Notes: generated by a model from the sequence alone, not told the origin. A stretch of DNA of 64,000 nt from Solwaraspora sp. WMMD1047 (GCF_029626155.1 NZ_JARUBL010000001.1:2976001-3040000); one strand, 5' to 3'; positions 50,641-59,771 are shown, counted from the first letter of the stretch. A program made the numbers and translations.

Positions 50641-50692
50641 ACCCGCGTACCAAGGATCCGGATTTTTTCCTTAAAAGATCTTGGCGGGTGTG
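50641..50692 (+). terminator. AT-rich stem-loop after the SDR gene
   Basis: CCAAGgATC pairs with GATCTTGG, extended by ACCCG with CGGGT; the loop has a T6 run. It stands out in a GC-rich surround, 18 nt after the SDR stop, and is a likely transcription end, though the leader of the next unit is possible. Confidence 0.4.
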
Positions 50693-50771
50693 TCGATCGG
50701 GCGTGGTCTGGTTCGTAGCCCTGGTGAGAGGCCGGTACGGAGCCGGCCCGACCCACCCGCTGGAGGGCACC

Positions 50772-51185
50772 ATGAGCACCACCGTGACCGCGACCCGCGC
50801 CACCGCTTCGAGCACCGGTGCGCTGGTCCGCGCCGGGCTTGTCGCCACGGTCGCCGCGAGCGTCGCCACCATGGCCGTCGCCGCCGGCGGCCACGCCGCG
50901 GGAATCAGCCTCGACATGAGCGGCGCCCCGATCCCGGTCTCCGGGTTCGGCGTGCTGACCGCCGCCTTCTCCCTGGTCGGCGTGATCATGGCCGCGCTGA
51001 TGGCCCGCTTCGCCCGGCGTCCCCGCCGTACCTTCGTCCGCACCACGGTGGTGCTGACCGTGCTGTCCCTGGTGCCGGACGTGATCGCCGACGCCGGGCC
51101 GGCCACCAAGGTGCTGCTGATCCTCACCCACCTGGTCGCGGCCGCGATCGTGATCCCCGCGCTCGCCCGTCGTCTGGCAGCCTGA
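50772..51185 (+). CDS. DUF6069 family membrane protein
   Basis: 137 residues from the ATG at 50772 after GGAGGG. Four predicted membrane helices (about 17-40, 53-75, 85-105, 112-134) with small-residue-rich segments such as LVATVAASVATMAVAAGG and FSLVGVIMAALMARF. Function unknown. First of four same-strand genes with a YCII protein, a sigma factor and a reductase-like protein. Confidence 0.72.
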   Translation: MSTTVTATRATASSTGALVRAGLVATVAASVATMAVAAGGHAAGISLDMSGAPIPVSGFGVLTAAFSLVGVIMAALMARFARRPRRTFVRTTVVLTVLSLVPDVIADAGPATKVLLILTHLVAAAIVIPALARRLAA

Positions 51186-51228
51186 ACAGTCGCCCGAACC
51201 CCACCAACGAGAACACCGGAGGACGATC

Positions 51229-51582
51229 ATGAAGCAGTACCTGATTTCCGTGCACTTCGTCGAGGGCGCGCCCGAGCCGTCGGAGGAGGAGACGCAGACC
51301 ATGTTCGCCGAGACCGGCCGGATCAACGACGAGTTGCAGGCCGCCGGCGCCTGGGTCTTCGCCGGCGGACTCACCTCGCCGGAGAGCGCCACCGTCGTCC
51401 GGATCGAGAACGGCGTCGCCACCATGAGTGACGGGCCGTTCGCCGAGACGAAGGAGCACATCGCCGGGTTCTGGGTGATCAAGTGCGACGACCTGGACCA
51501 GGCGCTGGCGTGGGCCGAGAAGTGCGCGGCGGCCTGCGGCCCGGTCGAGGTGCGCCCCTTCGACGACCTGTCCCAGGCCTGA
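51229..51582 (+). CDS. YCII-related (YciI-like) protein
   Basis: 117 residues, start with CGGAGGACG upstream. MKQYLISVHFVEGAPEPSEEE, INDELQAAGAWVFAGGL and SDGPFAETKEHIAGFWVIKCDDLDQALAWAEK are the YCII/DGPF fold. Such proteins regularly accompany the large ECF sigma factors encoded next; their activity is unknown. Confidence 0.9.
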   Translation: MKQYLISVHFVEGAPEPSEEETQTMFAETGRINDELQAAGAWVFAGGLTSPESATVVRIENGVATMSDGPFAETKEHIAGFWVIKCDDLDQALAWAEKCAAACGPVEVRPFDDLSQA

Positions 51583-51600
51583 GCGCCAGCGGTCACCCGA

Positions 51601-52800
51601 ATGGACCTGGCGAGCATCTACCGCGCGGAGTACGGCCGCTGCGTCGCCACTCTGACCCGCCTCCTCGGTGACCTCAACCTCGCCGAGGAGGCGGTCCAGG
51701 ATGCCTTCACCACGGCGCTGCAGAAGTGGCAGACGCCGCCGCCCAATCCGGGCGCCTGGATCGTGACCACCGCCCGTAACCGGGCCGTCGACCGGCTCCG
51801 CCGGGAGTCGACCCGCGAGGCCCGGCACGCCCAGGCCCTGCTGCTGTACCAACCGGACGAGCCCCCGGAGGTGGGACCGGTGAAAGACGACCAGCTGCGA
51901 CTCATCTTCACCTGCTGCCACCCGGCGCTCGCCCCGGACGCGCGGACCGCGCTGACGCTGCGCCTGCTCGGCGGCCTCGACGTCCCGGAGATCGCCCGCG
52001 CCTACCTGACCCAGGAGGCGACCGTCGCCCAGCGCATCGTGCGGGCCAAGAAGAAGATCCGCGACGCCGGCATCCCGTACCGGGTGCCCGCCGGACACGA
52101 GCTGCCGGACCGGTTGCCACCCGTGCTCACCGTCCTCTACCTGATCTTCAACGAGGGGTACGCGGCCACCACCGGACCGCTGATCCGGACGGACCTCTGC
52201 GCCGAGGCGATCCGGCTGGCCCGCGAGCTCGCCGCGCTGATGCCGGACGAGCCGGAGGTGCTCGGCCTGCTCGCCCTGCTGCTGCTGACCGAGGCGCGGC
52301 GCCCGGCCCGGCTCGGCGCGACCGGCGACCTGGTGCTGCTGGCCGACCAGGACCGCTCGCTGTGGAACCGCCAACTGATCGCCGAGGGGCACGACCTGGT
52401 CCGCCGTTGCCTGCGGCGGAACCGACCCGGCCCGTACCAGATCCAGGCCGCGATCAGCGCGGTGCACACCGACGGCCCGGCCACCGACTGGCGCCAGGTC
52501 CTGGCCCTCTACGACCAGCTTCTCGCGCTGGCGCCGACCCCGATCGTGGCCCTCAACCGGGCGGTCGCCGTCGCCGAGGTGCACGGTCCGGCGGTGGCCC
52601 TCGCCGCGTTGGCCGACGTCGAACTCCCCGGCTACCACCGGCTGCCCGCGACCCGGGCCGAGCTGCTGGCCCGGCTGGGCCGGGTCGCGGCGGCCCAGGC
52701 CGCCTACGACCAGGCCATCGCCCTGGCCACGAACGAAACCGAACGCGCCTACCTGCGGACCCGCCGCACCGAACTCACCTCCCCAAGGAGATCATCGTGA
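51601..52800 (+). CDS. ECF-type RNA polymerase sigma factor with long C-terminal helical extension
   Basis: 399 residues. Sigma region 2 near the N-terminus (YRAEYGRCVATLTRLLGDLNLAEEAVQDAFTTALQKW), region 4 at about 110-170 (ALTLRLLGGLDVPEIARAYLTQEATVAQRIVRAKKKIR). The remaining 220 residues (DELPDRLPPVLTVLYLIFNEGY-like start, EARRPARL, YQIQAAISAVH) form the DUF6596/TPR-like extension of the group linked with YCII proteins. It probably responds through this extension, not an anti-sigma factor. Overlaps the next gene (GTGA). Confidence 0.92.
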   Translation: MDLASIYRAEYGRCVATLTRLLGDLNLAEEAVQDAFTTALQKWQTPPPNPGAWIVTTARNRAVDRLRRESTREARHAQALLLYQPDEPPEVGPVKDDQLRLIFTCCHPALAPDARTALTLRLLGGLDVPEIARAYLTQEATVAQRIVRAKKKIRDAGIPYRVPAGHELPDRLPPVLTVLYLIFNEGYAATTGPLIRTDLCAEAIRLARELAALMPDEPEVLGLLALLLLTEARRPARLGATGDLVLLADQDRSLWNRQLIAEGHDLVRRCLRRNRPGPYQIQAAISAVHTDGPATDWRQVLALYDQLLALAPTPIVALNRAVAVAEVHGPAVALAALADVELPGYHRLPATRAELLARLGRVAAAQAAYDQAIALATNETERAYLRTRRTELTSPRRSS

Positions 52801-53375
52801 CCGCCACCTACACCTTCGACGTCTTCACCAGCCTGGACGGCTTCGGCACCACGAGCGGCGACTGGGGCGGCTACTGGGGCAAGCAGGGCCCCGAGCTGCT
52901 CGAACACCGGTTGGCCCTGTACCGCGAGGAGCAGCGCATGGTCTTCGGGGCCGGCACCTACCGCACGTTCGCCGCGATGCTGGCCGCGAGCACCGAGGAG
53001 TCCGAGGTACGCGACGCCTGGGTCACCCGGATGCGGAACCTTCCGGCCACCGTGGTGTCGAACACGCTGCGCGGACCCCTCGACTGGCCGGACGCCACCG
53101 TCGAAACCGGAGACGCCGTCGACGTCGTCGCCCGGCTCAAGCAGGAGTCCACGGTGCCGTTGCGGTCGCACGGCAGCCTCTCGGTGAACCGCGCGCTGAT
53201 GGCCGCCGGCCTGGTCGACCAGGTCCAGGTGACGGTCTTCCCGGTGATCACCGGCCAGACCGGCACCGAGCCGGTCTTCCAGGGAACGGCCGACTTCGAC
53301 CTGGAGTTGATCTCCAGCCGGACCCTCGACGGGCGCACCCAGGAACTGATCTACCGCCCCACCCGGCACGGCTGA
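52797..53375 (+). CDS. Dihydrofolate reductase-family (RibD C-terminal-like) protein
   Basis: 192 residues from a GTG with AAGGAG upstream, overlapping the sigma gene. YTFDVFTSLDGFGTTSGDWGGYWGKQGPEL, MVFGAGTYRTFAAML, VVSNTLRGPLDWPDATV, LRSHGSLSVNRALMAAGLVDQVQVTVFPVITG follow the DHFR/RibD-C fold. A reductase of unknown substrate; trimethoprim resistance should not be assumed. Confidence 0.88.
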   Translation: MTATYTFDVFTSLDGFGTTSGDWGGYWGKQGPELLEHRLALYREEQRMVFGAGTYRTFAAMLAASTEESEVRDAWVTRMRNLPATVVSNTLRGPLDWPDATVETGDAVDVVARLKQESTVPLRSHGSLSVNRALMAAGLVDQVQVTVFPVITGQTGTEPVFQGTADFDLELISSRTLDGRTQELIYRPTRHG

Positions 53376-53408
53376 GCGGGCCATCGGCCTGAGGGCCGAG
53401 TCGGCCCG

Positions 53409-53822
53409 TCATCGGAGGGCGGCGACGGCCTCGACCTCGACGAGCTGGTCGCGGTAGCCGAGGACCGCCACGCCCAGCAGGGTGCTGGGTACGTCGTGCG
53501 CCCCGAAGTGCCGGCTCACCACGTTCCACGCCGCGACGAGGTCCTCCCGGCGGTTACTCGCCACATAGACCGTCGTCTTGACCACGTCGGTGAGATCGGC
53601 GCCGGCCGCCGCGAGCGCGGTCCGCAGGTTCGCCATCACCTGCTCGGCCTGCCCCGGCACGTCGCCGACCGCGACCGTGTTTCCCCGGTGGTCGAGCGGG
53701 CAGGCGCCGGCGGTGAACACCAGCCGCCGGACGTCGGAGGCCACCGCGGCGTAGGCGTAGGGTGCCCGATCGGTCAGCTGCGGGGTACGGATCAACTCGA
53801 CAGGGTTGGGTCCGGTCACCAC
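53409..53822 (-). CDS. RidA/YjgF/YER057c family protein
   Basis: 137 residues from a GTG. VASDVRRLVFTAGACPLDHRGNTVAVGDVPGQAEQVMANLRTALAAAGADLTDVVKTTVYVA and PSTLLGVAVLGYRDQLVEVEAVA. RidA proteins deaminate reactive enamines/imines; the Arg in the usual catalytic place near the C-terminus (R in GYRDQ) is shifted, so activity is not certain. Alone on its strand. Confidence 0.88.
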   Translation of the reverse strand: MVTGPNPVELIRTPQLTDRAPYAYAAVASDVRRLVFTAGACPLDHRGNTVAVGDVPGQAEQVMANLRTALAAAGADLTDVVKTTVYVASNRREDLVAAWNVVSRHFGAHDVPSTLLGVAVLGYRDQLVEVEAVAALR

Positions 53823-53977
53823 CGCATTGTCACAGACCGCAGAGGTCCGCGACGTAAGGTCAAAAGCGTTCCGGCGTACGCGGTCCGGGGATCTGCCAGG
53901 TCCGCCCCTCGCCGTGGCGGGCTGTGAGATCTTGTGAGATGTTGCCGCGACACCATCACAACGAAGTGAGGCGCCAG

Positions 53978-55453
53978 ATGACGAACACAGTTGACGTGAC
54001 CACCCAGGAGCACCTGATCGGCGGAGCGTGGCGGCCAGCCGCCGACGGTGCCCACTTCGAGTGCCACAATCCGTTCACCGGTGAGGTGGTCACGCGGGCG
54101 GCCGACGGCGGTCGTGCCGACGTCCGCGCCGCGGTCGAGGCCGCGTCCGCCGCGTTCGGGGCCTGGTCGCAGACGGCGCCGGCGGAGCGGACCCGCCTGC
54201 TCGAAGCCGCCGCCGACCTGCTGGAAGAACGCGCGCCGACCATCGCCAAGGCGATGGTCGAGGAGTGCGGCGAGACGTTCGGCTGGGGAATGTTCAACTG
54301 CGGCCTGGCCGCGGGGATGCTCCGCGCCGCCGCCGGCCTGACCGACCTGGCGACGAGGGAGGAGACGATCCCGTCCGGCGTCCCCGGTCTCGACGCCCGG
54401 GCCGTCCGCCGCCCGGCGGGCGTGGTGGCCGCCATGGCCCCCTGGAACGCGCCCGTCATCCTCGCCGTCCGGGCGGTGGCCGCCCCGCTGGCGTTCGGCA
54501 ACACCGTCGTGCTCAAGTCCTCGGAGAAGTGCCCGCGGGTGCACGCGGCGGTGGCCGCCGTCCTGCACGACGCGGGTCTGCCGGCGGGTGCGATCAACTT
54601 CGTCGTACACAGCACCAAGGGCGCGCCGGACGTGGTCGACGAGCTGATCGCGCACCCGGCGGTCCGGCGGGTGAACTTCACCGGCTCGACCCGGGTGGGC
54701 CGGATCATCGCCGCGAAGTGCGCCGAGCACCTCAAGCCCTCCGTGCTCGAACTGGGCGGCAAGGCCCCCATGATCGTCCTCGACGACGCCGACCTCGACG
54801 GGGCGGCGGCCGCGGCGTCCTTCGGCGCGTTCATGAACGCCGGCCAGATCTGCATGTCGACCGAGCGGATCATCGCCGAGACGGCCGTCGCCGGCCCGCT
54901 GGCCGAGAAGCTCGCGGAGCGGGCGAGCAGGCTGGTGGCCGGTGACCCGCGCGACGAGGGCACCATGATCGGCCCGGTGATCGACGACGCCAGCCGCAAG
55001 CACGTCCTCGGCCTCATCGAGGACGCGCGGTCGAAGGGCGCCCGGGTGCTCACCGGCGGGGAGGACCTCGGCGGCAACGTCATCTCCCCGGCCGTGCTGG
55101 TGGGGGTGACACCGCAGATGCGCATCTACGGCGAGGAGTCGTTCGGTCCGGTGGTCGCCGTCATCGAGGCGGCCGACACCGACGCCGCCGTCCAGATCGC
55201 CAACGACACCGAGTACGGCCTGGCCGCGGCCGTCTTCAGCGGTGACGATCAGCGCGGGCTGGCGGTCGCGGAGCGGATCGAGTCCGGGATCTGCCACGTC
55301 AACGGCTCCACCGTCCACGACGAGCCGCCGATGCCCTTCGGCGGCGTCAAGGCGTCCGGCTGGGGACGCTTCGGCGGCACCGCCGCCCTGGCCGAGTTCA
55401 CCGACCTCCGCTGGATCACCGTCCAGAGCGGCGAGCGCCACTACCCCATCTGA
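53978..55453 (+). CDS. Aldehyde dehydrogenase (salicylaldehyde/vanillin dehydrogenase-like)
   Basis: 491 residues from the ATG at 53978, preceded by GTGAGG. Full ALDH active site: PWNAP (Asn157), FTGSTRVG, LELGGKAP (Glu258), GQICMST (Cys292), EESFGPVV. Similar overall to aromatic aldehyde dehydrogenases. Not close to the ALDH of the catabolic cluster and about 14 kb away from it, so it is probably a separate detoxification or aromatic pathway gene. Confidence 0.92.
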   Translation: MTNTVDVTTQEHLIGGAWRPAADGAHFECHNPFTGEVVTRAADGGRADVRAAVEAASAAFGAWSQTAPAERTRLLEAAADLLEERAPTIAKAMVEECGETFGWGMFNCGLAAGMLRAAAGLTDLATREETIPSGVPGLDARAVRRPAGVVAAMAPWNAPVILAVRAVAAPLAFGNTVVLKSSEKCPRVHAAVAAVLHDAGLPAGAINFVVHSTKGAPDVVDELIAHPAVRRVNFTGSTRVGRIIAAKCAEHLKPSVLELGGKAPMIVLDDADLDGAAAAASFGAFMNAGQICMSTERIIAETAVAGPLAEKLAERASRLVAGDPRDEGTMIGPVIDDASRKHVLGLIEDARSKGARVLTGGEDLGGNVISPAVLVGVTPQMRIYGEESFGPVVAVIEAADTDAAVQIANDTEYGLAAAVFSGDDQRGLAVAERIESGICHVNGSTVHDEPPMPFGGVKASGWGRFGGTAALAEFTDLRWITVQSGERHYPI

Positions 55454-55540
55454 CGTGTTCCCTGGACCCGGCTGACCGGTTGGCGGAATCCAGCTGATCT
55501 GTCCGCCGGGGGCCGGGGCGGCCGGCAGGCTGCCGGGGGA

Positions 55541-55984
55541 TCAGTCCAGGTAGCGCCGGAAGCCTTTGGCGATGGGACGTAGGTCGCGCGACTCGTAGAA
55601 CCGGTGGGCGCCGTCCCGCTCGGCCCGGGACAGCAATTGGATCTTGTAACAGCCGGCCTCCCGGGCCCGGTCGATCACCTCGTCGAAGAGCCGGCTCGCG
55701 ACGCCCTGGCGGCGGGCCGAGCCGGCAACGACGACGTTCTCCACCAGCATGAACGGCCGGCCGCCGCGGGTCAGGTTTGGCACGACGAGGCAGTCGACGG
55801 TGCCGACCGCCAGCCCGTCGCGCTCGGCGATCAGCACGGTGCGCCCCGACTGGTCGGCGATGTCCTGCCAGATCCCCGCGGCCTGCTCCGGCGGTAGCGC
55901 GGGATCGTCCGGATGCAGCTCGGCGAGCAGCGCGCCCAGCACCGCCAGGTCGTCCCCGGTGGCCGGGCGCACGGTGACCGTCAC
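55541..55984 (-). CDS. GNAT family N-acetyltransferase
   Basis: 147 residues from a GTG overlapping the hydrolase stop (GTGA). VTVRPATGDDLAVLGALLAELHPDDP, GLAVGTVDCLVVPNLTRGGRPFMLVENVVVAGSARRQGVASRLFDEVIDRAREAGCYKIQL, FYESRDLRP. RRQGVA is the acetyl-CoA binding loop. Co-translated with the upstream alpha/beta hydrolase; the substrate is unknown. Confidence 0.9.
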   Translation of the reverse strand: MTVTVRPATGDDLAVLGALLAELHPDDPALPPEQAAGIWQDIADQSGRTVLIAERDGLAVGTVDCLVVPNLTRGGRPFMLVENVVVAGSARRQGVASRLFDEVIDRAREAGCYKIQLLSRAERDGAHRFYESRDLRPIAKGFRRYLD

Positions 55985-56673
55985 GGCGACCCCGCCCGGC
56001 GGCCGGCGGCCGGCTGCGCGTCCGGTGCGACCTCCGGGAGGTACGAGGTGAGCCGGTCGGCAAGTTGCCTCGGGTGGCTGAGCGCCACGCAGTGGCAGCC
56101 GTCGACCTCGTCCGGCACGACGCCGAGCCGGTCGGCGGCCACCCGGCGCAGGAAATCCGGCTCGAAGAACCGGTCCTCCCGGGCGATGAGCACCTTCGTC
56201 GGCACGTCCGGCCAGGCCGGCAACGGCCACGGCTCGCTCCCCTCCGCGCTGACCTGATCCCGGGTGTGCCTGCCGGCCTCCACGACGACCTCGGCCGGCA
56301 CCCCGTTGTAGAACTGCTGCTCCTCGCTGAGCCCCGCCGGCTCCTGGTAGCCGGTGTTGGCCCACCAGTCAGCGGGCCGCTCACCGGGCACCGGGACCAT
56401 CGGGGTGAGCAGCACGAGCAGCCGGACCGGGAGCCGGTCGGCGATCAGCGGCGCGGTGAACGCGCCGTACGAGTGACCGACCACCACCAGGTCGCGCCGA
56501 TCGCCGATCGCGCCGACCACCGTCTCGCAGAACTCGGCGAAACCCGCCGACGGGTCCCCGATCGGCAGCTCCGGCACCACCACCTCGTGGCCCCGGCCGG
56601 CCAGCTCCGGAACCAGCAGGTGCCAGTCCCAGGCACTGCCGCCACCACCATGGACAAGAACGAACGTCGCCAT
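55981..56673 (-). CDS. Alpha/beta hydrolase
   Basis: 230 residues from the ATG at 56673. MATFVLVHGGGGSAWDWHLL (oxyanion region), VVGHSYGAFTAPLIA with the nucleophile Ser in GHSYG (about 77), an Asp near REDRFFEP and the catalytic His in DGCHCVALSHP. A small esterase of the salicylate-esterase type; the substrate is unknown. Confidence 0.9.
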   Translation of the reverse strand: MATFVLVHGGGGSAWDWHLLVPELAGRGHEVVVPELPIGDPSAGFAEFCETVVGAIGDRRDLVVVGHSYGAFTAPLIADRLPVRLLVLLTPMVPVPGERPADWWANTGYQEPAGLSEEQQFYNGVPAEVVVEAGRHTRDQVSAEGSEPWPLPAWPDVPTKVLIAREDRFFEPDFLRRVAADRLGVVPDEVDGCHCVALSHPRQLADRLTSYLPEVAPDAQPAAGRRAGSP

Positions 56674-56848
56674 ACCCCGCAGCCTTACACCCGGGTACGA
56701 CAACCGCGCGTCCTGCCCGCGGCGATTCCGGCGGGCGGGCCGGCCCGCGGCGATAATCGGCTGCGGGCGACGCCGGTGCGCCCTACGCTCGCATCTCCAG
56801 CGGCACCGCGACGGCGCCCGTCCGGGCGATCGGAGATGATCAAGCCCA

Positions 56849-57637
56849 ATGGCCTGTCACCTGTACGCGCTCACCTTCGACGCGGATCAGCCGCTGCGGC
56901 TGGCGCGGTTCTGGTCCGGGCTGCTCGGTTGGGAGATCACCGACGACCCGTCCGACGGGATCGTCCTGCCGCCCGCCGACGACACCGGGTTCCGCCTCCG
57001 GTTCCGCCCGGCCCGAGGGCCGAAGGTCGGCCAGAACCAGGCGCACTTCGACCTGACGAGCACCTCCCAGGCGAACCAGGAGCAGACGGTGGCCAGAGCG
57101 CTGGAGCTCGGCGGCCGGCACCTCGACGTCGGCCAGGACCCGACGGACGGCCACGTGGTGCTCGCCGACCCCGAGGGCAACGAGTTCTGCGTCATCGAGC
57201 CGGGCAACAACTTCCTCGCCGACTGCGGCCTCATCGGGGCGCTGGCCTGCGACGGCTCACAGCAGGTCGGCTACTTCTGGAGCGCGGCGCTGGACTGGCC
57301 GCTGGTCTGGGACCAGGACCAGGAGACGGCGATCCGCTCCCCGCACGGCGGTCCCAAGATCACCTGGGGTGGCCCGCCGGTCCCCCCGAAGACCGGCCGG
57401 AACCGGCTGCACTTCGACCTGGTGCCGTCCGGCGACGATGATCAACAAGCGGTGGTCGACCGACTGCTCTCGCTCGGCGCTACCCGACTCGACGAGCACA
57501 ACCCGGCCGATGACGGCCGGCCGGCGCCGGCCGGCGGCGCGGTCGTGGTGCGCGGCGACCTCGACGGGAGCGCGACGGGCCCGGTCGAGCTGGCCGATCC
57601 CGACGGCAACGAGTTCTGCGTGCTGGCGTCCCGGTAG
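56849..57637 (+). CDS. VOC (glyoxalase/bleomycin resistance) family protein with two domains
   Basis: 262 residues. Two VOC modules: residues 1-120 (YALTFDADQPLRLARFWSGLLGWEITDD ... HVVLADPEGNEFCVIEPGNN) and 130-262 (QQVGYFWSAALDWPLVWDQDQET ... VELADPDGNEFCVLASR). The GNEFCVxxP signatures end each module. Many such proteins bind toxic compounds without catalysis; the function is unknown. Confidence 0.9.
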   Translation: MACHLYALTFDADQPLRLARFWSGLLGWEITDDPSDGIVLPPADDTGFRLRFRPARGPKVGQNQAHFDLTSTSQANQEQTVARALELGGRHLDVGQDPTDGHVVLADPEGNEFCVIEPGNNFLADCGLIGALACDGSQQVGYFWSAALDWPLVWDQDQETAIRSPHGGPKITWGGPPVPPKTGRNRLHFDLVPSGDDDQQAVVDRLLSLGATRLDEHNPADDGRPAPAGGAVVVRGDLDGSATGPVELADPDGNEFCVLASR

Positions 57638-57689
57638 TGCGCCCAGCCAGGCTTGGATCGCCACCGCCGCCGGGCGCATGATGGCGGGC

Positions 57690-58388
57690 ATGGCCACCCC
57701 CCGACCGGCCGGTAGCTGGGACGTCGGCCGTCGCCGTGAGCTCGCCCGCCAGGCCCTGGAGGGCTACGTGAGCGGCCCCGACGCCCCGGTGCAGGCGACG
57801 GCCCGCGCCCTGGCGAAGATCGAGGACGCCGGGTCACTGGTGCTGGTCGAGGGCATCAGCGACCAGATCGCGGTGGAGACGGCCGCCCTCGGCCGGGGCC
57901 GGGACCTGGCCGCCGAACGGGTGGTGGTGGTACCGATCGGCGGGGCGCACGCGATCGGCCGGTTCCTGACCACGCTCGGCCCGCTGCACACCCGGGTGCG
58001 CCTCGCCGGCCTGTGTGACCGGCACGAGGCGGAGATCTACCGGCGGGGCCTGGCCACCGCCGGGATCGGCTCTCCGCGTACCCAGGAAGATCTTGAAGGT
58101 CTTGGGTTCTTCGTCTGTGTCGACGACCTGGAGGACGAGCTGATCCGCGCGGTCGGCATCGACGGGGTCGAGGCGCTGCTGGACTCGCAGGGCGATCTCG
58201 GGTCGTTCCGCTCCCTGCAGGGCCAGCCCGCCTGGCGTGGCCGGGAAGCCGGGGCGCAGCTACGGCGGTTCATGGGCAGCGGCTCGCGCCGCAAATCGCG
58301 CTACGCCCGGCTGCTCGTCGAGACGGCCGTCGCCCGCGATGTTCTGCCCCGGCCGTTGGACACGCTGCTCGCCGCCGTCCGGGCCTGA
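57690..58388 (+). CDS. Stand-alone TOPRIM domain protein (OLD-like nuclease domain)
   Basis: 232 residues from the ATG at 57690 (two further in-frame ATGs lie just upstream). The TOPRIM core runs from about 45: GSLVLVEGISDQIAVETAALGRG (Glu of motif 1), VVVVPIGGAHAIGRFL, RVRLAGLCDRHEAEIYRRGL (Asp in the DxD position, here DRH) and a C-terminal helical part (RYARLLVETAVARDVLP). It resembles the nuclease half of OLD-family proteins but has no ATPase half. The function is unknown, possibly DNA cleavage. Confidence 0.8.
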   Translation: MATPRPAGSWDVGRRRELARQALEGYVSGPDAPVQATARALAKIEDAGSLVLVEGISDQIAVETAALGRGRDLAAERVVVVPIGGAHAIGRFLTTLGPLHTRVRLAGLCDRHEAEIYRRGLATAGIGSPRTQEDLEGLGFFVCVDDLEDELIRAVGIDGVEALLDSQGDLGSFRSLQGQPAWRGREAGAQLRRFMGSGSRRKSRYARLLVETAVARDVLPRPLDTLLAAVRA

Positions 58389-58453
58389 CCTGGTGCGGTG
58401 CGGTGCGGCCAGCCGGTCGGGGACGGCGAACCCGCCCCCGACCGGGCCGCGTC

Positions 58454-58936
58454 TCACAGTTGCCGGTAGTAGAACGTGGTCGGGAACGGCGTGCAGCCGA
58501 GGCGTTCGTACAGCCTTCGGGCGGGCGCGTGGAACGGGTCTCCGCCGGTGCCGATCTCGACCACCTCCGCGCCGTGGTCGCGCATCCGGTTGAACGCGTG
58601 TTCACACAGCGCGGTGCCGACGCCGTGGCGGCGGTGCCCAGCCGACACGGCGAGGATGGTGACGGTCCCGTTCCGGCGGTCGGGATTGACGCTCCAACCG
58701 AGGTAGCCCGCGATCGCCGGGCCGATCTCGGCGACCTCGACGTACCTGTGCCGGGCCGGTTCGTGGAGCTGGCCGACCAGCGTGCGGTAGTCACCGCGCC
58801 AGTCGCCGTGCTGGTTGCTGAAGATGACGTCGCCGACCAGGGGCCGGAAGTGGTCCTCGTAGAACGGACCGAATGTCGTGATGGTCAGCTCGGTGAGCTG
58901 GGCCAGGTCGTGCGGAACGAACGAACGGATCAACAT
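58454..58936 (-). CDS. GNAT family N-acetyltransferase
   Basis: 160 residues from the ATG at 58936. MLIRSFVPHDLAQLTELTITTFGPFYEDHFRPL, TVTILAVSAGHRRHGVGTALCEHAFNRMRDHGAEVVEIGTGGDPFHAPARRLYERLGC. The RRHGVG loop binds acetyl-CoA. Resembles aminoglycoside-type and other small-molecule acetyltransferases; the substrate is unknown. Monocistronic. Confidence 0.88.
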   Translation of the reverse strand: MLIRSFVPHDLAQLTELTITTFGPFYEDHFRPLVGDVIFSNQHGDWRGDYRTLVGQLHEPARHRYVEVAEIGPAIAGYLGWSVNPDRRNGTVTILAVSAGHRRHGVGTALCEHAFNRMRDHGAEVVEIGTGGDPFHAPARRLYERLGCTPFPTTFYYRQL

Positions 58937-59185
58937 GGGAGTGCGCCTTTCCGGCGAGGGTCGAAACCGAGGACGAACGTCGGTCGCCCCACTCGCGCCC
59001 GCAGGCACCGAGCGGGACCCTCAGCGGCGGATACGGCCAGCGGCAAAGCACTCCATGCCGGCGAGGATAGCCGGCCGCGCCGCTCCCGGCGAACCCTTTC
59101 GGGTACGCGGACCAGCCGGCGTGCGCGGCGTAGCCCTCGATCGTCGACGGCCACCGGCGGCGCGGTCGACGGGACTGATCGCGCC

Positions 59186-59614
59186 CTACGAGGGCTCGGT
59201 GAACGGGCCGGAGCCCGCGGCGCTCTCGACGACCCGCTTGAGGTTGGCGAGGTCGGCGCTGACCGCCGCGATGTCCCGCTCGAACTCGGCGTCGGTCATC
59301 CCGGGCAGCCGCCGCACCGTGAAGATCACCTCGCAGCCGTCGCCGTCGGCGACGGCCCGCAACGGTACGTACACCGTCTCGCCGGTCGGGGTCAGCACCT
59401 CGTGGTCGAGCACGCCGTACTCGTTGGTCGGGGCGAACGTCACCCGGGCCCGCCCGCCGGGCGTGTCGACGAACCAGCCGTCGGCGGTCCGCTCCACCGA
59501 GCTGCCGAGGCCGGGCGCCCAGCGGGGTAGGTTCGCCGGCTCCGAGGCGAAGGCGTAGACCTCGTCGACCGGACGATCGACATGCACGCTCAGGTGCCGG
59601 GACTCGGTACTCAT
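59186..59614 (-). CDS. SRPBCC family protein (START-like)
   Basis: 142 residues. RHLSVHVDRPVDEVYAFASEPANLPRWAPGLG is the typical N-terminal strand-helix of SRPBCC proteins; the rest (DGWFVDTPGGRARVTF, FTVRRLPGMTDAEFERDIAAVSADLANLKRVVE) follows polyketide-cyclase-like family layout. Ligand unknown. The 249-nt region on its left (58937-59185) holds no convincing gene. Confidence 0.83.
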   Translation of the reverse strand: MSTESRHLSVHVDRPVDEVYAFASEPANLPRWAPGLGSSVERTADGWFVDTPGGRARVTFAPTNEYGVLDHEVLTPTGETVYVPLRAVADGDGCEVIFTVRRLPGMTDAEFERDIAAVSADLANLKRVVESAAGSGPFTEPS

Positions 59615-59771
59615 CGGTGCATGATCCCACCCCGGCCCGCCGCCGGCGTTTGACAGCAGTAGCGCTCAGATCATCGGTGCGGTCGGGGTGCGGGATCGGG
59701 TGGCGGTGTGATCCTGCTCGGGATCGGTGCCTGATGCCAACGGGCGGCGGGGTTCGCCTAGACTTCGCCGG

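Noticed and set aside
56674-56848. Coding frame between the alpha/beta hydrolase and VOC genes
   Set aside because: No start with a ribosome-binding site and a composition typical of non-coding or shadow sequence.
58937-59185. Short minus-strand frame (58930-59154)
   Set aside because: It lacks family motifs and a credible start; it overlaps the upstream region of the GNAT gene.
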